From the NCBI RefSeq assembly GCF_002799245.1, contig NZ_NEQV01000001.1, positions 62,001 to 126,000 on the forward strand: DNA of 64,000 nucleotides, read 5' to 3'. This DNA comes from Stenotrophomonas maltophilia. GTDB lineage: Bacteria; Pseudomonadota; Gammaproteobacteria; Xanthomonadales; Xanthomonadaceae. The position numbers and the translations under genes are program-made. The notes under the pieces are model-generated. The model saw nothing but the letters and a program-made list of their open reading frames with translations. It was not told where the DNA came from and searched no databases. Shown one piece after another: positions 26,714 to 35,450 of the stretch. Numbering within the stretch: position 1 is the stretch's first letter; every line of letters starts with the position of its first letter.

Positions 26714-26742
26714 ATGCTACGCCGTTGTCCATCGACCTGCAA
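26714..26742 (-). promoter_or_regulatory. Candidate promoter for the RNA upstream of ppnN
   Basis: TTGCAG and TAGCAT on the minus strand separated by exactly 17 bp, located just after the terminator of the TonB receptor gene, so transcription of ppnN or a small RNA probably restarts here. Confidence 0.45.
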
Positions 26743-26758
26743 GGACTTTCAGCGCAAA

Positions 26759-26789
26759 GGAAAACGGCCGGGTTTCCCCGGCCGTTTCC
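26759..26789 (-). terminator. Terminator of the TonB-dependent receptor gene
   Basis: AAACGGCCGGG / CCCGGCCGTTT around a four-base loop, followed by T-rich sequence on both strands; 27 bp past the receptor stop. Confidence 0.85.
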
Positions 26790-26815
26790 GTTTACAGCAG
26801 AGCTACGTCAGTGCA

Positions 26816-29800
26816 TCAGAACTGGTAGCGGAAGCCCAGCTGCAGCGACCACTGCGAGACGCCGGCGTCGAAGCCGTCGGCATCCTGGTTGGCCACGCTC
26901 GGGGCATCCGCGCCGGTGAAGTTGTACACGTACTTGCCCTGGTACAGGCCCTGCAGGGTCGCAACACGGCTGTTGGCGTAGAAGCCGTAGTCGTAGATGT
27001 TGCCCCACTTCTTGTTCAGCATGTTGCCGACGTTCTGGATGTCGACCCAGATTTCCGACTTGTGACCCTTCATGAAGCCCGGCAGCTGCTGGCTGATGCG
27101 CACGTCGAAGGTGTTGATCCAGCCGGTACGGAAACCGTTGGCCGGAGCCACGCTGCCGGCGTACTTCTCCAGCTGCGGGTTCTGCGCCAGCCAGGCGAAG
27201 AACTTCTTCTCCATGTCGGCATCGGCAATGAACTGGCCGTTGGCGTTCAGGGCGCCGAACAGCACTTCACCACGCTGCGGCACGTAGAACAGGTCGTTGC
27301 CCGAACGGCCGTCGCCATTGGCGTCATTGGCGTAGATGTAGCTGAACGGACGACCGCTACGGCCTTCATACACCAGGCCCACCTTGGTTTCGTAGTCACC
27401 GAAGAACTTGTGCTTCCAGTTCAGCGAGCCCGACAGGCGGTCGCGGATCTGGTAGCGCGAAGTATTCAGCTGATCGGCGTTGGCATCGAAGGCGTACTGG
27501 TAGCCCCAGCCCGAACCGGCGGTGGAGCTGGTCAGCGAACCCACTTCCTTGGCATCGGTATAGGTGTAGCCGATGTTCCAGGACCAGTCGCTGTCATTGC
27601 TCCACGGCTTGGCCAGCGAGAAGGTGGCCTGCGAGGTGCGACCCTTGTGGGTGTTGTCGATCAGGTAGACCGCATCGAAATCACCATTGGCACGGTAGCG
27701 CGCGTTGCCGGTCGCCCACAGGCGGCCGTCGGCCGACGGAGCGTAGTAGTTGACGCGACCGTCCGGACCGACCTGGCGGCCCTGGCCCAGGTTCAGGTGC
27801 TGGTAGTACAGGCCATCCTTGACCTTGGTGACCAGCAGTTCAGCCGACGCCACGATGCCGTACCACGGCAGCTCGTGATCCAGGGCGATGTTGGCCTTGT
27901 AGATCGACGGCAGCTTGAAGTCCTTGCCGACGAAGCTGACGTTCTGGCGCGCCTGCCCCGGGGTGTTCGGAACCGGCTGGGTGTCCTTGTTGGCGTTGAA
28001 CGGCTGGCCGTTGTAGGCAGTGAGGTTGTACGCGGTGTAGTTGAAGCCGGTGGTGGAATAGCTGTTGCTCAGCCACACCTGCGGGGCATCACCCTGGAAC
28101 AGGCCCACGCCGCCGCGCAGCTGGGTCGGGCGCTCGGTGTCGAAGGTGTAGTTGAAGCCCAGGCGCGGCTGGATCAGGAAGCTGCCACCGAACACCTTGC
28201 TGTTGTCATAGCCGAAGGCATTGAGCGCCTTCTGGTTGAAGGCCGGCGACGGGCTGGTGTCCGGCCGGTCGGCGCGCACGCCCATGGTCAGGGTCAGGTT
28301 GCTGTTGACGTACCAGGTGTCCTGCACGAACAGGGCCAGGTTGCTGAACTTGTAGTCAGCAGCGATCGAGCCCGGCTGGTTTTCCTTGTTGTACTGGTAG
28401 GTCTGCCAACGGCCGGCGGCGAAGTTGTCCAGGCCGTAGAAGGTGTAGGTGCCCCACGAGTTGGCGCCGAAGTAGTTATAGATGTCGTTGGTGTCGTAGG
28501 AGGCACCGAACTTCAGGTCGTGGTTGCCCAGGGTCCAGGTCGCCGCGGCGTAGTAGTTCCACGCCTTGGTTTCCAGCACGTTGTTCTGCGAATTGGCTTC
28601 GGTACCCAGGTACAGCGAGTCACCCTGCGGGGTGGTGGCATTGCGCGGGAAGTAGATGCGGACGCTCGGCGCGTTGGTCGGCACGTCGCGGATCGACGAG
28701 AACTCGCGGTACGAGGCCTTCAGTTCGGTCGAGAAGTTATCGCTCCAGTCGCTGAACACCTGGGCGACGTAGCTTTCGTTGGTCTTGTTCTGCTGGTACC
28801 AGTACGAGCTCAGCGACGCGGCCGAGGTCGAGTTCATGCCGTTGATGCGCAGCTTGCTCTGGTCGATCTTGCTGTAGCGGATGTTGGCACGGTGGTTCTC
28901 GCTGATGTTCCAGTCCAGCTTCAGCGCGTACTCTTCCATGCTGGTGTCGCCGTTGCTTTCGGTGCCGCCGGCCTCGAAGCCGTAGACGTCCTTGGCAATC
29001 TGCTGCGCACGCGCCACATCAGCGGCGTTGAAGTTGGCATTGGCCTTGCCCAGCGCGGTGCCGGAGATGTCGGCGCCCGGAGCGGCCTGCTCGAACTTCT
29101 CGTAGTTGGCGAAGAAGAACAGCTTGTCCTTGACCAGCGGACCACCCAGGGTCATGCCGTAGGTCTTTTCCTTGGTGAAGCCCTTGAACGGCTGGCCTTC
29201 CGGGTTGTCACCGAACCAGTCGCCATCACGGTAGGTGCCGTACACCGAACCGTGGAATTCATTGGTACCGGACTTGGTCACCGCGTTGACGGTGGCACCG
29301 GCGGCAGCAGCGATGCTGACGTCGTAGTTGGACAGGTTGATGTCCAGCGCTTCGATGGCTTCCATCGCGACCGGCTGGCGGCGGGTCGGCATGTTGTTGC
29401 CTTCCAGGCCGAAGGTGTCGCTGGCCGAGACGCCGTCGATGTTGATCGAGTTGAAGCGCGGGTTCTGGCCGCCGGCCGAGATCGAGCCCGAAGCGCGATC
29501 GATGAAGGTCACGCGCGGATCCAGGCGCATCAGATCCTGGATGTTGCCGCCGATGGACGGCGCAACTTCGATCTGCTGCTGGCTGATGTTGGTGCCCGAG
29601 CCCATCTTGGTGGCGCTGAACACTTCCGAGCCGCCGCCGACGGCGGTGACCTGCACGGTGTCCAGGTTGGTCGCGCCGGTCAGGTCGCCGGTCAGCGTCG
29701 CGTTGATGGTGCCGGTCTGGTTCACGCCCAGGTAGACGCCATCTTCGGTCTTGGTGCCTTCACCCGGCTTGGTGATGGTGATGCTGTATGGACCACCCAC

Positions 29801-30028
29801 GCGCAGGCCGCGCGCGTTGTAACGACCGGCCGCATCGGTGGTAGCACGCGAAACGGTGCCCGACTCGGTGTGGGTGATGGTGACTTCAGCACCAGCGACG
29901 GGCTGGCCGCCGCGGGTCACGACCTGGCCGCCGACACCGGCAGAGGTGCTCTGGGCGAAGGCGGGAGCGGCAGCAAGTGCAGCCACGAGACCAAGGGTAA
30001 GCTTGGACATCCGGAGTGGGTGAGTCAT
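26816..30028 (-). CDS. Oar-like TonB-dependent receptor
   Basis: A 1070-residue outer-membrane protein. The signal peptide is MTHPLRMSKLTLGLVAALAA then APAFAQ; a carboxypeptidase-regulatory-like domain follows (about 30-110), then a plug domain (about 125-230) and a long beta-barrel ending in phenylalanine (FRYQF). This matches the Oar family of large TonB receptors common in Xanthomonadaceae. The substrate is not readable from the sequence; no Fur box or transporter gene is adjacent. The ATG at 30028 has GAGG about 11 bases upstream; the ATG at 30010 is an alternative. An 11-bp-period direct repeat lies 125 bp upstream. Confidence 0.9.
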   Translation of the reverse strand: MTHPLRMSKLTLGLVAALAAAPAFAQSTSAGVGGQVVTRGGQPVAGAEVTITHTESGTVSRATTDAAGRYNARGLRVGGPYSITITKPGEGTKTEDGVYLGVNQTGTINATLTGDLTGATNLDTVQVTAVGGGSEVFSATKMGSGTNISQQQIEVAPSIGGNIQDLMRLDPRVTFIDRASGSISAGGQNPRFNSINIDGVSASDTFGLEGNNMPTRRQPVAMEAIEALDINLSNYDVSIAAAAGATVNAVTKSGTNEFHGSVYGTYRDGDWFGDNPEGQPFKGFTKEKTYGMTLGGPLVKDKLFFFANYEKFEQAAPGADISGTALGKANANFNAADVARAQQIAKDVYGFEAGGTESNGDTSMEEYALKLDWNISENHRANIRYSKIDQSKLRINGMNSTSAASLSSYWYQQNKTNESYVAQVFSDWSDNFSTELKASYREFSSIRDVPTNAPSVRIYFPRNATTPQGDSLYLGTEANSQNNVLETKAWNYYAAATWTLGNHDLKFGASYDTNDIYNYFGANSWGTYTFYGLDNFAAGRWQTYQYNKENQPGSIAADYKFSNLALFVQDTWYVNSNLTLTMGVRADRPDTSPSPAFNQKALNAFGYDNSKVFGGSFLIQPRLGFNYTFDTERPTQLRGGVGLFQGDAPQVWLSNSYSTTGFNYTAYNLTAYNGQPFNANKDTQPVPNTPGQARQNVSFVGKDFKLPSIYKANIALDHELPWYGIVASAELLVTKVKDGLYYQHLNLGQGRQVGPDGRVNYYAPSADGRLWATGNARYRANGDFDAVYLIDNTHKGRTSQATFSLAKPWSNDSDWSWNIGYTYTDAKEVGSLTSSTAGSGWGYQYAFDANADQLNTSRYQIRDRLSGSLNWKHKFFGDYETKVGLVYEGRSGRPFSYIYANDANGDGRSGNDLFYVPQRGEVLFGALNANGQFIADADMEKKFFAWLAQNPQLEKYAGSVAPANGFRTGWINTFDVRISQQLPGFMKGHKSEIWVDIQNVGNMLNKKWGNIYDYGFYANSRVATLQGLYQGKYVYNFTGADAPSVANQDADGFDAGVSQWSLQLGFRYQF

Positions 30029-30152
30029 TTTTCGGTAGCCTCGATGCGAGTTGGCGATGGCGGAAAAAAAGCGCATCCAAACAGCCCTGCGGGTGGCTGA
30101 TCGGAGAGTTATCTGGGGTTCCCTACCGCTTGGCTGAAGGCAGCCATAACGG

Positions 30153-30170
30153 TTAACACTAGATTAACAC
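30153..30170. promoter_or_regulatory. Direct repeat upstream of the TonB receptor
   Basis: On the minus strand two GTGTTAA heptamers stand 11 bp apart (plus-strand TTAACAC at 30153-30159 and 30164-30170). The layout TGTTAA-N5-TGTTAA resembles PhoP-type boxes (two hexamers, five-base spacer). The repeat is seen; the regulator is inferred. Confidence 0.45.
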
Positions 30171-30260
30171 GCTACGCCATGAATGTGACGGTTGTGCGAC
30201 AAACGGCACCGGATCGCAACGCAATCGTGACGGATTCTTCATTCCGCCTTACGGTGGCCT

Positions 30261-31037
30261 TCACGCGTCGCCGGACGGCTCGCTGGCGTCAAGGATGCGG
30301 CCCCGCCAGGCGCTGCCAGCACCGGACAGCAGGGTCACCGCGGCCGCGGCCGCGGCTTCCGGCGTGCGGGCGGCCGGGTCCTGATCGACGGAATAGGCGC
30401 GGGCGCGCAGCGCCGTGCGCAGAGGCCCCGGGTACAGGCCGCTGACCCGGACCGGGCTGCGGCCCAGCTCATCGTGGAGGCTGCCGATCAGGCCACGCAG
30501 GCCGTGCTGGGCCACGCCGTACCCACCCCAGTAGGCCTGCCCCACCCGTTCGGGGGCATCGACCGTGAACACCAGGGCCGCATCCTCGCGCTGCCGCAGC
30601 AGTGGCAGGCAGGCCTGGGCCAGCCAGGCCGGGGCGGTCAGGGTGACATGGACCGCACGGGCGAAACTGGCCGGGTCGGCCAGCTCGAACGGAGTCAGGC
30701 CAGGGAAATGCGCGGCGCAGACCAGCAGGCCATCCAGCCGCCCCAGCTCGCGCTGCAGGGCCTGGGCCAGTTCGGCATAGTCATCGGGGCCGGCGCCTTC
30801 CAGATCCAGCGGGTACAGCAAGGGTTCCGGGCCGGCCGCCTGGACCTGGGCATAGACCCGGTCAAGCCGGCGCGGCTTGCGCCCCAGCAGGACCACGGTG
30901 GCCCCGGCCGCTGCGGCGGCGACCGCCGCGGCGCTGCCCAGCCCCCCCCCGGCGCCGGCGACCAGCACCACGCGGTCCCGCAACGGGCGGCCATCGAGCG
31001 CCCCGTCAGCCGGTGACGTCGACGGCCAGGCACTCAT
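30261..31037 (-). CDS. SDR-family protein with degenerate active site
   Basis: 258 residues with a Rossmann fold of the short-chain dehydrogenase family (YciK-like). The glycine-rich loop is AGAGGGLG (27-34). The usual catalytic residues are mostly replaced: the YxxxK motif reads YGVAQ (lysine to glutamine), the serine strand reads ALVFTVDAPER, and the NVN-type asparagine region reads HVTLTA. Classical SDR catalysis is therefore doubtful; nucleotide binding may remain. Its ATG overlaps the grxD stop by four bases (ATGA), so both are made from one transcript. Confidence 0.85.
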   Translation of the reverse strand: MSAWPSTSPADGALDGRPLRDRVVLVAGAGGGLGSAAAVAAAAAGATVVLLGRKPRRLDRVYAQVQAAGPEPLLYPLDLEGAGPDDYAELAQALQRELGRLDGLLVCAAHFPGLTPFELADPASFARAVHVTLTAPAWLAQACLPLLRQREDAALVFTVDAPERVGQAYWGGYGVAQHGLRGLIGSLHDELGRSPVRVSGLYPGPLRTALRARAYSVDQDPAARTPEAAAAAAVTLLSGAGSAWRGRILDASEPSGDA

Positions 31038-31354
31038 CCCTGGGTCGCCTCTTCGACGATGCGCTTGAGCTCGCCGGATTCAAACAGTTCCATGACGATG
31101 TCGCAGCCGCCGATCAACTCACCGTTGATGAACAACTGCGGGAAGGTCGGCAGGTTGGAGAAGCGCGGCAGGTTGGCCCGGATCTCCGGCTCCTCGAGCA
31201 CGTTGACGGTGCGCAGGGTGACGGCGCCGGCGGCCATCAACGCCTGCACGGCGCGGCTGGAGAAGCCGCACATCGGGTACTGCGGGGTGCCCTTCATGAA
31301 CAGCACGAGCGGGTAACGATCGACCTCGGCCTGGATTTGCTGCATTACCGCCAC
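31034..31354 (-). CDS. grxD: Monothiol glutaredoxin Grx4
   Basis: A 106-residue CGFS-type glutaredoxin (C29 in QYPMCGFSSRAV) that binds a [2Fe-2S] cluster with glutathione and takes part in Fe-S delivery and iron sensing. The start is the GTG at 31354, which is seven bases after AAGGAG and gives the same N-terminal length as E. coli GrxD. The frame opens further upstream (TTG at 31381), but that would put the ribosome site inside the gene. It is divergent from sodB, a sensible oxidative-stress pairing. Confidence 0.94.
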   Translation of the reverse strand: MAVMQQIQAEVDRYPLVLFMKGTPQYPMCGFSSRAVQALMAAGAVTLRTVNVLEEPEIRANLPRFSNLPTFPQLFINGELIGGCDIVMELFESGELKRIVEEATQG

Positions 31355-31474
31355 AACCACACTCCTTGCTTCGCCGGACAAACCGACCGTGATGGTCGGC
31401 TAGACTGCCCACGGTAGCCGCCATTGTAAGCGGATGGAACAGGCTGCCGCCGTCCCCTGGCCACGAACCTGTCC

Positions 31475-32053
31475 ATGCCCGTCGAATTGCCTGCCCTGCC
31501 CTACCTCTCCGGCTCCCTGCAGCCCCATCTGTCCGCGCAGACCGTGGAGCTGCATCACGGTCGCCACCACCGCGCCTATGTCGACGCGGTCAACGCCGGC
31601 ACCCTCGGCACCGAGTGGGAGGAAGCGTCACTGGAAGAGATCGTGCGCCACGCCCAGGGCACGCTGTTCGATGCGGCCGCCCAGGCCTGGAACCACGGCT
31701 TCTACTGGCAGTGCCTGCGCCCGCGCGGCGGCGGCGAACCGCAGGGCCGGCTGGGCGAGCTGGTCAAGCGCCAGTTCGGTGACGTGCAGCGCCTGCGCGA
31801 GGAATTCAACCGCACCGCGCTGGGCCTGTTCGGCTCGGGCTGGGTGTGGCTGGTGCAGCACCCGGGTGGCCAGCTGGGTATCCAGGCCACCCGCAACGCC
31901 GGCACGCCACTGACCGGTGAAAGCACCCCGCTGCTGTGCTGCGACGTATGGGAGCATGCGTACTACACCGACTACCAGAATGATCGCGCACGCTATCTGG
32001 ACGCGTTCTGGCAGATGGTCAACTGGGAATTCGCCGAGAGCCAGCTGCGCTGA
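31475..32053 (+). CDS. sodB: Superoxide dismutase (Fe type)
   Basis: 192 residues, cytoplasmic Fe/Mn superoxide dismutase. Metal ligands: H27 (ELHHGRHH), H74 (AWNHGFYW), D157 and H161 (DVWEHAYY). The glutamine in AAQAWNH (Q70) is the FeSOD position rather than the MnSOD one. No signal peptide. It is divergent from grxD across a 120-bp gap that holds a CCGACC/GGTCGG inverted repeat near 31383-31399 and a TAGACT -10-like element. Confidence 0.95.
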   Translation: MPVELPALPYLSGSLQPHLSAQTVELHHGRHHRAYVDAVNAGTLGTEWEEASLEEIVRHAQGTLFDAAAQAWNHGFYWQCLRPRGGGEPQGRLGELVKRQFGDVQRLREEFNRTALGLFGSGWVWLVQHPGGQLGIQATRNAGTPLTGESTPLLCCDVWEHAYYTDYQNDRARYLDAFWQMVNWEFAESQLR

Positions 32054-32069
32054 GGCCGGGCCCCTGCCC

Positions 32070-32132
32070 CTGTAGAGCCGAGCCCATGCCCGGCTGCCGA
32101 CCGGCCAGCCGAGCATGGGCCCGGCTCTACAG
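32070..32132. repeat. GTAG-type REP pair (SMAG-like)
   Basis: Two 27-base arms, CTGTAGAGCCGAGCCCATGC... at 32070-32096 and its near-perfect inverse at 32106-32132 (25 of 27 positions), separated by nine bases. Each arm is itself a hairpin headed by GTAG. It sits between the convergent sodB and AhpD-like genes. Confidence 0.85.
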
Positions 32133-32140
32133 ATGAAGCG

Positions 32141-32482
32141 TCACGCGTTCTCGTGCGCAGCTACCGCGTCCATCACCCGCGCTGAATACACCAGCGCGGC
32201 GCCCGCGTTGAGCGACACCGCCACGCCCAGCGCTTCGGCAATTTCCTCGCGGCTGGCGCCATGCTTCAGCGCCGCGTCCACGTGCACGGTGATGCAGCCG
32301 TCACAGCGGGTGGTCACCGCCACCGCCAGCGCGATCAGTTCGCGCGTCTTGGCATCGAGATGATTGGTCTGGGCACCGGCATTGGACAGGGTGGCGTAGC
32401 CCTTGACCGTGTCCGGCGAGAGCTTGCCGATCTCGCCGATACGGCCCTTCAGTTCCTTGCGGTAGGCATTCCAGTCGAGCAT
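32141..32482 (-). CDS. AhpD-like carboxymuconolactone decarboxylase family protein
   Basis: 113 residues, all-helical CMD/AhpD fold with the redox pair C60-x-x-C63 and H67 (TTRCDGCITVHVDA). These small proteins are thiol peroxidase-like alkylhydroperoxidases; the exact substrate is unknown. The ATG at 32482 has AGGAG a few bases upstream. It is convergent with sodB, which suits an oxidative-stress role by neighbourhood only. Confidence 0.88.
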   Translation of the reverse strand: MLDWNAYRKELKGRIGEIGKLSPDTVKGYATLSNAGAQTNHLDAKTRELIALAVAVTTRCDGCITVHVDAALKHGASREEIAEALGVAVSLNAGAALVYSARVMDAVAAHENA

Positions 32483-32578
32483 GGTCGTGACTCCTGTGAA
32501 AGGAGCACAACGCTACCACCGGGACTGTTGCGCCGATGCCTGCACCGGCGCGCCACACCGTTGCAGGCACACAGGGTT

Positions 32579-32599
32579 GTGCCGGCCATCGGCCGGCAC
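32579..32599. repeat. Single REP-like hairpin downstream of purK
   Basis: Perfect 9-bp arms GTGCCGGCC and GGCCGGCAC around ATC, ten bases past the purK stop. It is a variant of the GTGCCGACC-type palindromes found elsewhere in the window and probably also shields the purEK 3' end. Confidence 0.65.
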
Positions 32600-32607
32600 G
32601 CCCCGGC

Positions 32608-33756
32608 TCAGCGGTTGCGCAGCGCGTGTACCGCCGGCGCCACCTGGGCCTGGCGGCCCAGCTCCAGGCCGACCTGGTCCAGCGCATCGGCCAGCACAGC
32701 GGCCTCATCGTCGCGCAGGGTGGCATGACCGACCTTGCGGCCCTCACGCGGCAGCTTGCCGTAGTCGTGCCAGTGGCCGCTGGCCTGGGCCAGCACCGGC
32801 AACGGGTCGGGCATCTCGCCCAGCCAATTCAGCATGCAGGCATGGCCGAGCATGCGGGTGCTGCCCAGCGGCAGGCCCAGCACGGCGCGCAGGTGGTTCT
32901 CGAACTGCGAGGTCTCGCTGCCTTCGATGGTCCAGTGGCCGGAGTTGTGCACGCGCGGCGCCATCTCGTTGGCCAACAGCTCGCCATCGCGGCAGAACAG
33001 CTCCAGCGCGAACACCCCGACGTACTGCAGGTGCTCGGCGACACGGCGCGCATAGCCGATGGCCGCCTGCTGCTCGGCCTCGGACAGCACAGCCGGTGCC
33101 ACGCTGGCCGACAGCACGCCGTCGACATGCCAGTTGCCGGTGATCGGCCAGGCGTCAAAGCTGCCATCGCGGCCACGCACGGCAACCACGCTGACCTCGC
33201 GCTGGAAGGCGACGAAGCCTTCCAGGATCAGCCCGGTGCGCTCGACCTGCGCGCCCAGCGCATCCCATGCGGCATCGATGTCGGCTTCGCTGCGCAGGCG
33301 GAACTGGCCCTTGCCGTCGTAGCCGAGGCGACGGGTCTTGAGGATGCACGGCAGGCCGAACTCGGCGGCCTTCGCCGCCAGCTCGTCACGGCTGCGGATG
33401 TCGGCGAACGCCGGCAGGGGAATGCCCAGCTGCTGGAACAGGGTCTTCTCGCTCAAACGGTCCTGGGCCACGGCCAGTGCGGCCGGCGGCGGGTAGACCG
33501 GCACGCGGTCGGCCAGGAACTGTGCACTGTCTGCGGGCACGTTCTCGAAATCGAAGGTGACCACATCGACCTTGGCGGCGAAGTCCGCCAGGGCCTTGCG
33601 GTCATCGAAGGCACCGACGGTGAGCGGCGCCAGCGGGCCGCTGCAGGCGTCGGAGGCCGGGTCATACAGCTCGAAGCGCAGCCCCAGCGGTGCACCGGCC
33701 AGTACCATCATGCGGGCGAGCTGGCCGCCGCCCAGGATGCCGACGGTCAGGCTCAT
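32608..33756 (-). CDS. purK: 5-(carboxyamino)imidazole ribonucleotide synthase
   Basis: 382 residues, ATP-grasp enzyme that makes N5-CAIR from AIR, ATP and bicarbonate in purine synthesis. The N-terminus [12 protein letters not shown] is the family signature; the ATP-grasp core and the [15 protein letters not shown] segment are intact. The four-base overlap with purE shows the usual purEK operon. Length matches the family (about 355-390). Confidence 0.97.
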   Translation of the reverse strand: MSLTVGILGGGQLARMMVLAGAPLGLRFELYDPASDACSGPLAPLTVGAFDDRKALADFAAKVDVVTFDFENVPADSAQFLADRVPVYPPPAALAVAQDRLSEKTLFQQLGIPLPAFADIRSRDELAAKAAEFGLPCILKTRRLGYDGKGQFRLRSEADIDAAWDALGAQVERTGLILEGFVAFQREVSVVAVRGRDGSFDAWPITGNWHVDGVLSASVAPAVLSEAEQQAAIGYARRVAEHLQYVGVFALELFCRDGELLANEMAPRVHNSGHWTIEGSETSQFENHLRAVLGLPLGSTRMLGHACMLNWLGEMPDPLPVLAQASGHWHDYGKLPREGRKVGHATLRDDEAAVLADALDQVGLELGRQAQVAPAVHALRNR

Positions 33757-34256
33757 TGGCGCGGATCGTCGTGGGCCATCACGTCTTCGGTCTGGCGTGC
33801 ACGGAAGGCGTCGAGCGCCTGGCCGATCGCCGGCTGGTCGCTGGCCAGCATCGCGGCAGCGAACAGCGCCGCATTGGACGCACCCGCATTGCCGATGGCG
33901 AAGGTAGCGACCGGGATGCCGGCCGGCATCTGCACGATCGACAGCAGCGAATCCATGCCATTGAGGGCCTTGGACTGCACCGGCACGCCCAGCACCGGCA
34001 CGGCGGTCTTGGCGGCGATCATGCCCGGCAGGTGGGCGGCCCCGCCGGCACCGGCGATGATCGCGCGCAGGCCACGCGGGCCCGCCTGCTCGGCGTAACT
34101 GAACAACACATCCGGCGTCCGATGCGCGGACACCACCTTCACTTCGAACGGAACACCCAGGGCTTCAAGCTTCTGGGCGGCGTGCTGCATGGTTTCCCAG
34201 TCGGAACGGGAACCCATGACGATGCCGACGAGCGGCGCGATCGGGTTGGGGGTCAT
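33753..34256 (-). CDS. purE: N5-CAIR mutase
   Basis: 167 residues, class I PurE converting N5-CAIR to CAIR. Signature [13 protein letters not shown] (residues 11-23), the SAHRTPD histidine loop and the [10 protein letters not shown] loop are all present. It is the first gene of purEK, divergent from the Trm112-like gene across 58 bp. A TAGAAT -10-like element lies in that gap on the minus strand. Confidence 0.97.
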   Translation of the reverse strand: MTPNPIAPLVGIVMGSRSDWETMQHAAQKLEALGVPFEVKVVSAHRTPDVLFSYAEQAGPRGLRAIIAGAGGAAHLPGMIAAKTAVPVLGVPVQSKALNGMDSLLSIVQMPAGIPVATFAIGNAGASNAALFAAAMLASDQPAIGQALDAFRARQTEDVMAHDDPRQ

Positions 34257-34314
34257 TGGCCGTCACCTGCCTTAAAGACGTATTCTAGCCATCTTCCACG
34301 CAAGACGAAGAACC

Positions 34315-34584
34315 ATGGATCGCAAGCTGCTCGACCTGCTGGTGTCGCCGGACACCCGCCAGCCCCTGTCCCTGCTGGATGGCAAGGGCCTGGAAGCCCT
34401 CAACAAGGCCATTTCCACCGGCGCGGTGAACAAGGCCGATGGCAACCCGCTGGCGCAGCCGCTGCGCGAAGCGCTGGTCACCCGTGACCGCAAGCAGGTG
34501 TTCCGCGTCGACGACGGCATCCCGGTACTGTTGGCCGAGGAAGCCATCCCGACCGCCCAGATCGCTGACTTCCCGGCCGCATGA
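34315..34584 (+). CDS. Trm112-family protein lacking zinc cysteines
   Basis: 89 residues. The N-terminus MDRKLLDLLVSPDTRQPL and the C-terminal DDGIPVLL match the Trm112/YcaR family, but the two CPxC-type cysteine pairs are replaced (SPDT at the first), and an extra segment of about 25 residues lies in the middle. In other organisms Trm112 proteins stabilise methyltransferases. Here the fold may be kept without zinc. It overlaps nadC by four bases. Confidence 0.85.
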   Translation: MDRKLLDLLVSPDTRQPLSLLDGKGLEALNKAISTGAVNKADGNPLAQPLREALVTRDRKQVFRVDDGIPVLLAEEAIPTAQIADFPAA

Positions 34585-35432
34585 GCACGCTGCCGACGCC
34601 GGATGCGGCCCTGGTCGCCGCCGATGTCGCGCGTGCGCTGGCCGAGGACCTCGGCAGCGGCGACGTCACTGCCGCCCTGCTGCCCGACCAGGCCGACAGC
34701 GCCTACCTGCTGTGCAAGCAGGATGCGGTGATCGCCGGGCGCCCCTGGTTTGACGCCACCCATCGCGCGCTCGATCCCGAAGTGCGCATTGAATGGCGCA
34801 TCTCCGAAGGCGATGCCGTCACCGCCGGCACCGTGCTGGCCCTGCTGCATGGACACAGCCGCAGCCTGGTCAGCGCCGAGCGCACCTCGCTCAATTTCCT
34901 GCAGACGCTGTCCGGTACGGCGACCACCACCGCCCGCTACGTGGCGGCAGTGGCCGGTACCGGCACGCGCATCCTCGACACCCGCAAGACCCTGCCCGGC
35001 CTGCGCCTGGCACAGAAGTACGCGGTGCGCTGCGGTGGCGGCGAGAACCACCGCTTCGGCCTGTACGACACGGTGATGCTGAAGGAGAACCACATCCGCG
35101 CCGCCGGTTCGCTGGCCGCGGCGGTGGCCGCCGCACGCCGGCAGTGGCCCGCGCTGCCGCTGGTGGTCGAGGTGGAAGACCTGGCACAGCTGCGCCAGGC
35201 GCTCGAAGCCGGTTGCGAACGCATCCTGCTGGACGACTTCAGTCCCGACCTGCGCCGCGAGGCGGTGCGCATCACCGCCGGCCGCATTCCCCTGGAAGTC
35301 TCCGGCAGCGTCGGCCTGGGTGGCCTGCGCTCGATCGCCGAGGATGGCGTCGACTGCATCTCCATCGGTGGCCTGACCAAGCACGTGCAGGCGATCGATC
35401 TTTCGTTGAAGCTGGGCCCGCCGCCGGGTTGA
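34581..35432 (+). CDS. nadC: Nicotinate-nucleotide diphosphorylase (carboxylating)
   Basis: 283 residues, quinolinate phosphoribosyltransferase in de novo NAD synthesis. Signature residues include LDTRKTLPGLR and KYAVRCGGGENHR, with KENH and the phosphate-binding SGSVGLGG near the end. Length matches the family. The start overlaps the Trm112-like gene (ATGA). Downstream lies a separate palindrome at 35451. Confidence 0.97.
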   Translation: MSTLPTPDAALVAADVARALAEDLGSGDVTAALLPDQADSAYLLCKQDAVIAGRPWFDATHRALDPEVRIEWRISEGDAVTAGTVLALLHGHSRSLVSAERTSLNFLQTLSGTATTTARYVAAVAGTGTRILDTRKTLPGLRLAQKYAVRCGGGENHRFGLYDTVMLKENHIRAAGSLAAAVAAARRQWPALPLVVEVEDLAQLRQALEAGCERILLDDFSPDLRREAVRITAGRIPLEVSGSVGLGGLRSIAEDGVDCISIGGLTKHVQAIDLSLKLGPPPG

Positions 35433-35450
35433 GGCCGATGCCGGTGTCCT

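Noticed and set aside
26651..30100. Very long plus-strand open frame (over 1100 codons) opposite the TonB receptor
   Set aside because: It is a mirror of a GC-rich coding gene; its translation is valine/glycine-rich without domains, and the minus-strand receptor has a signal peptide, plug and barrel.
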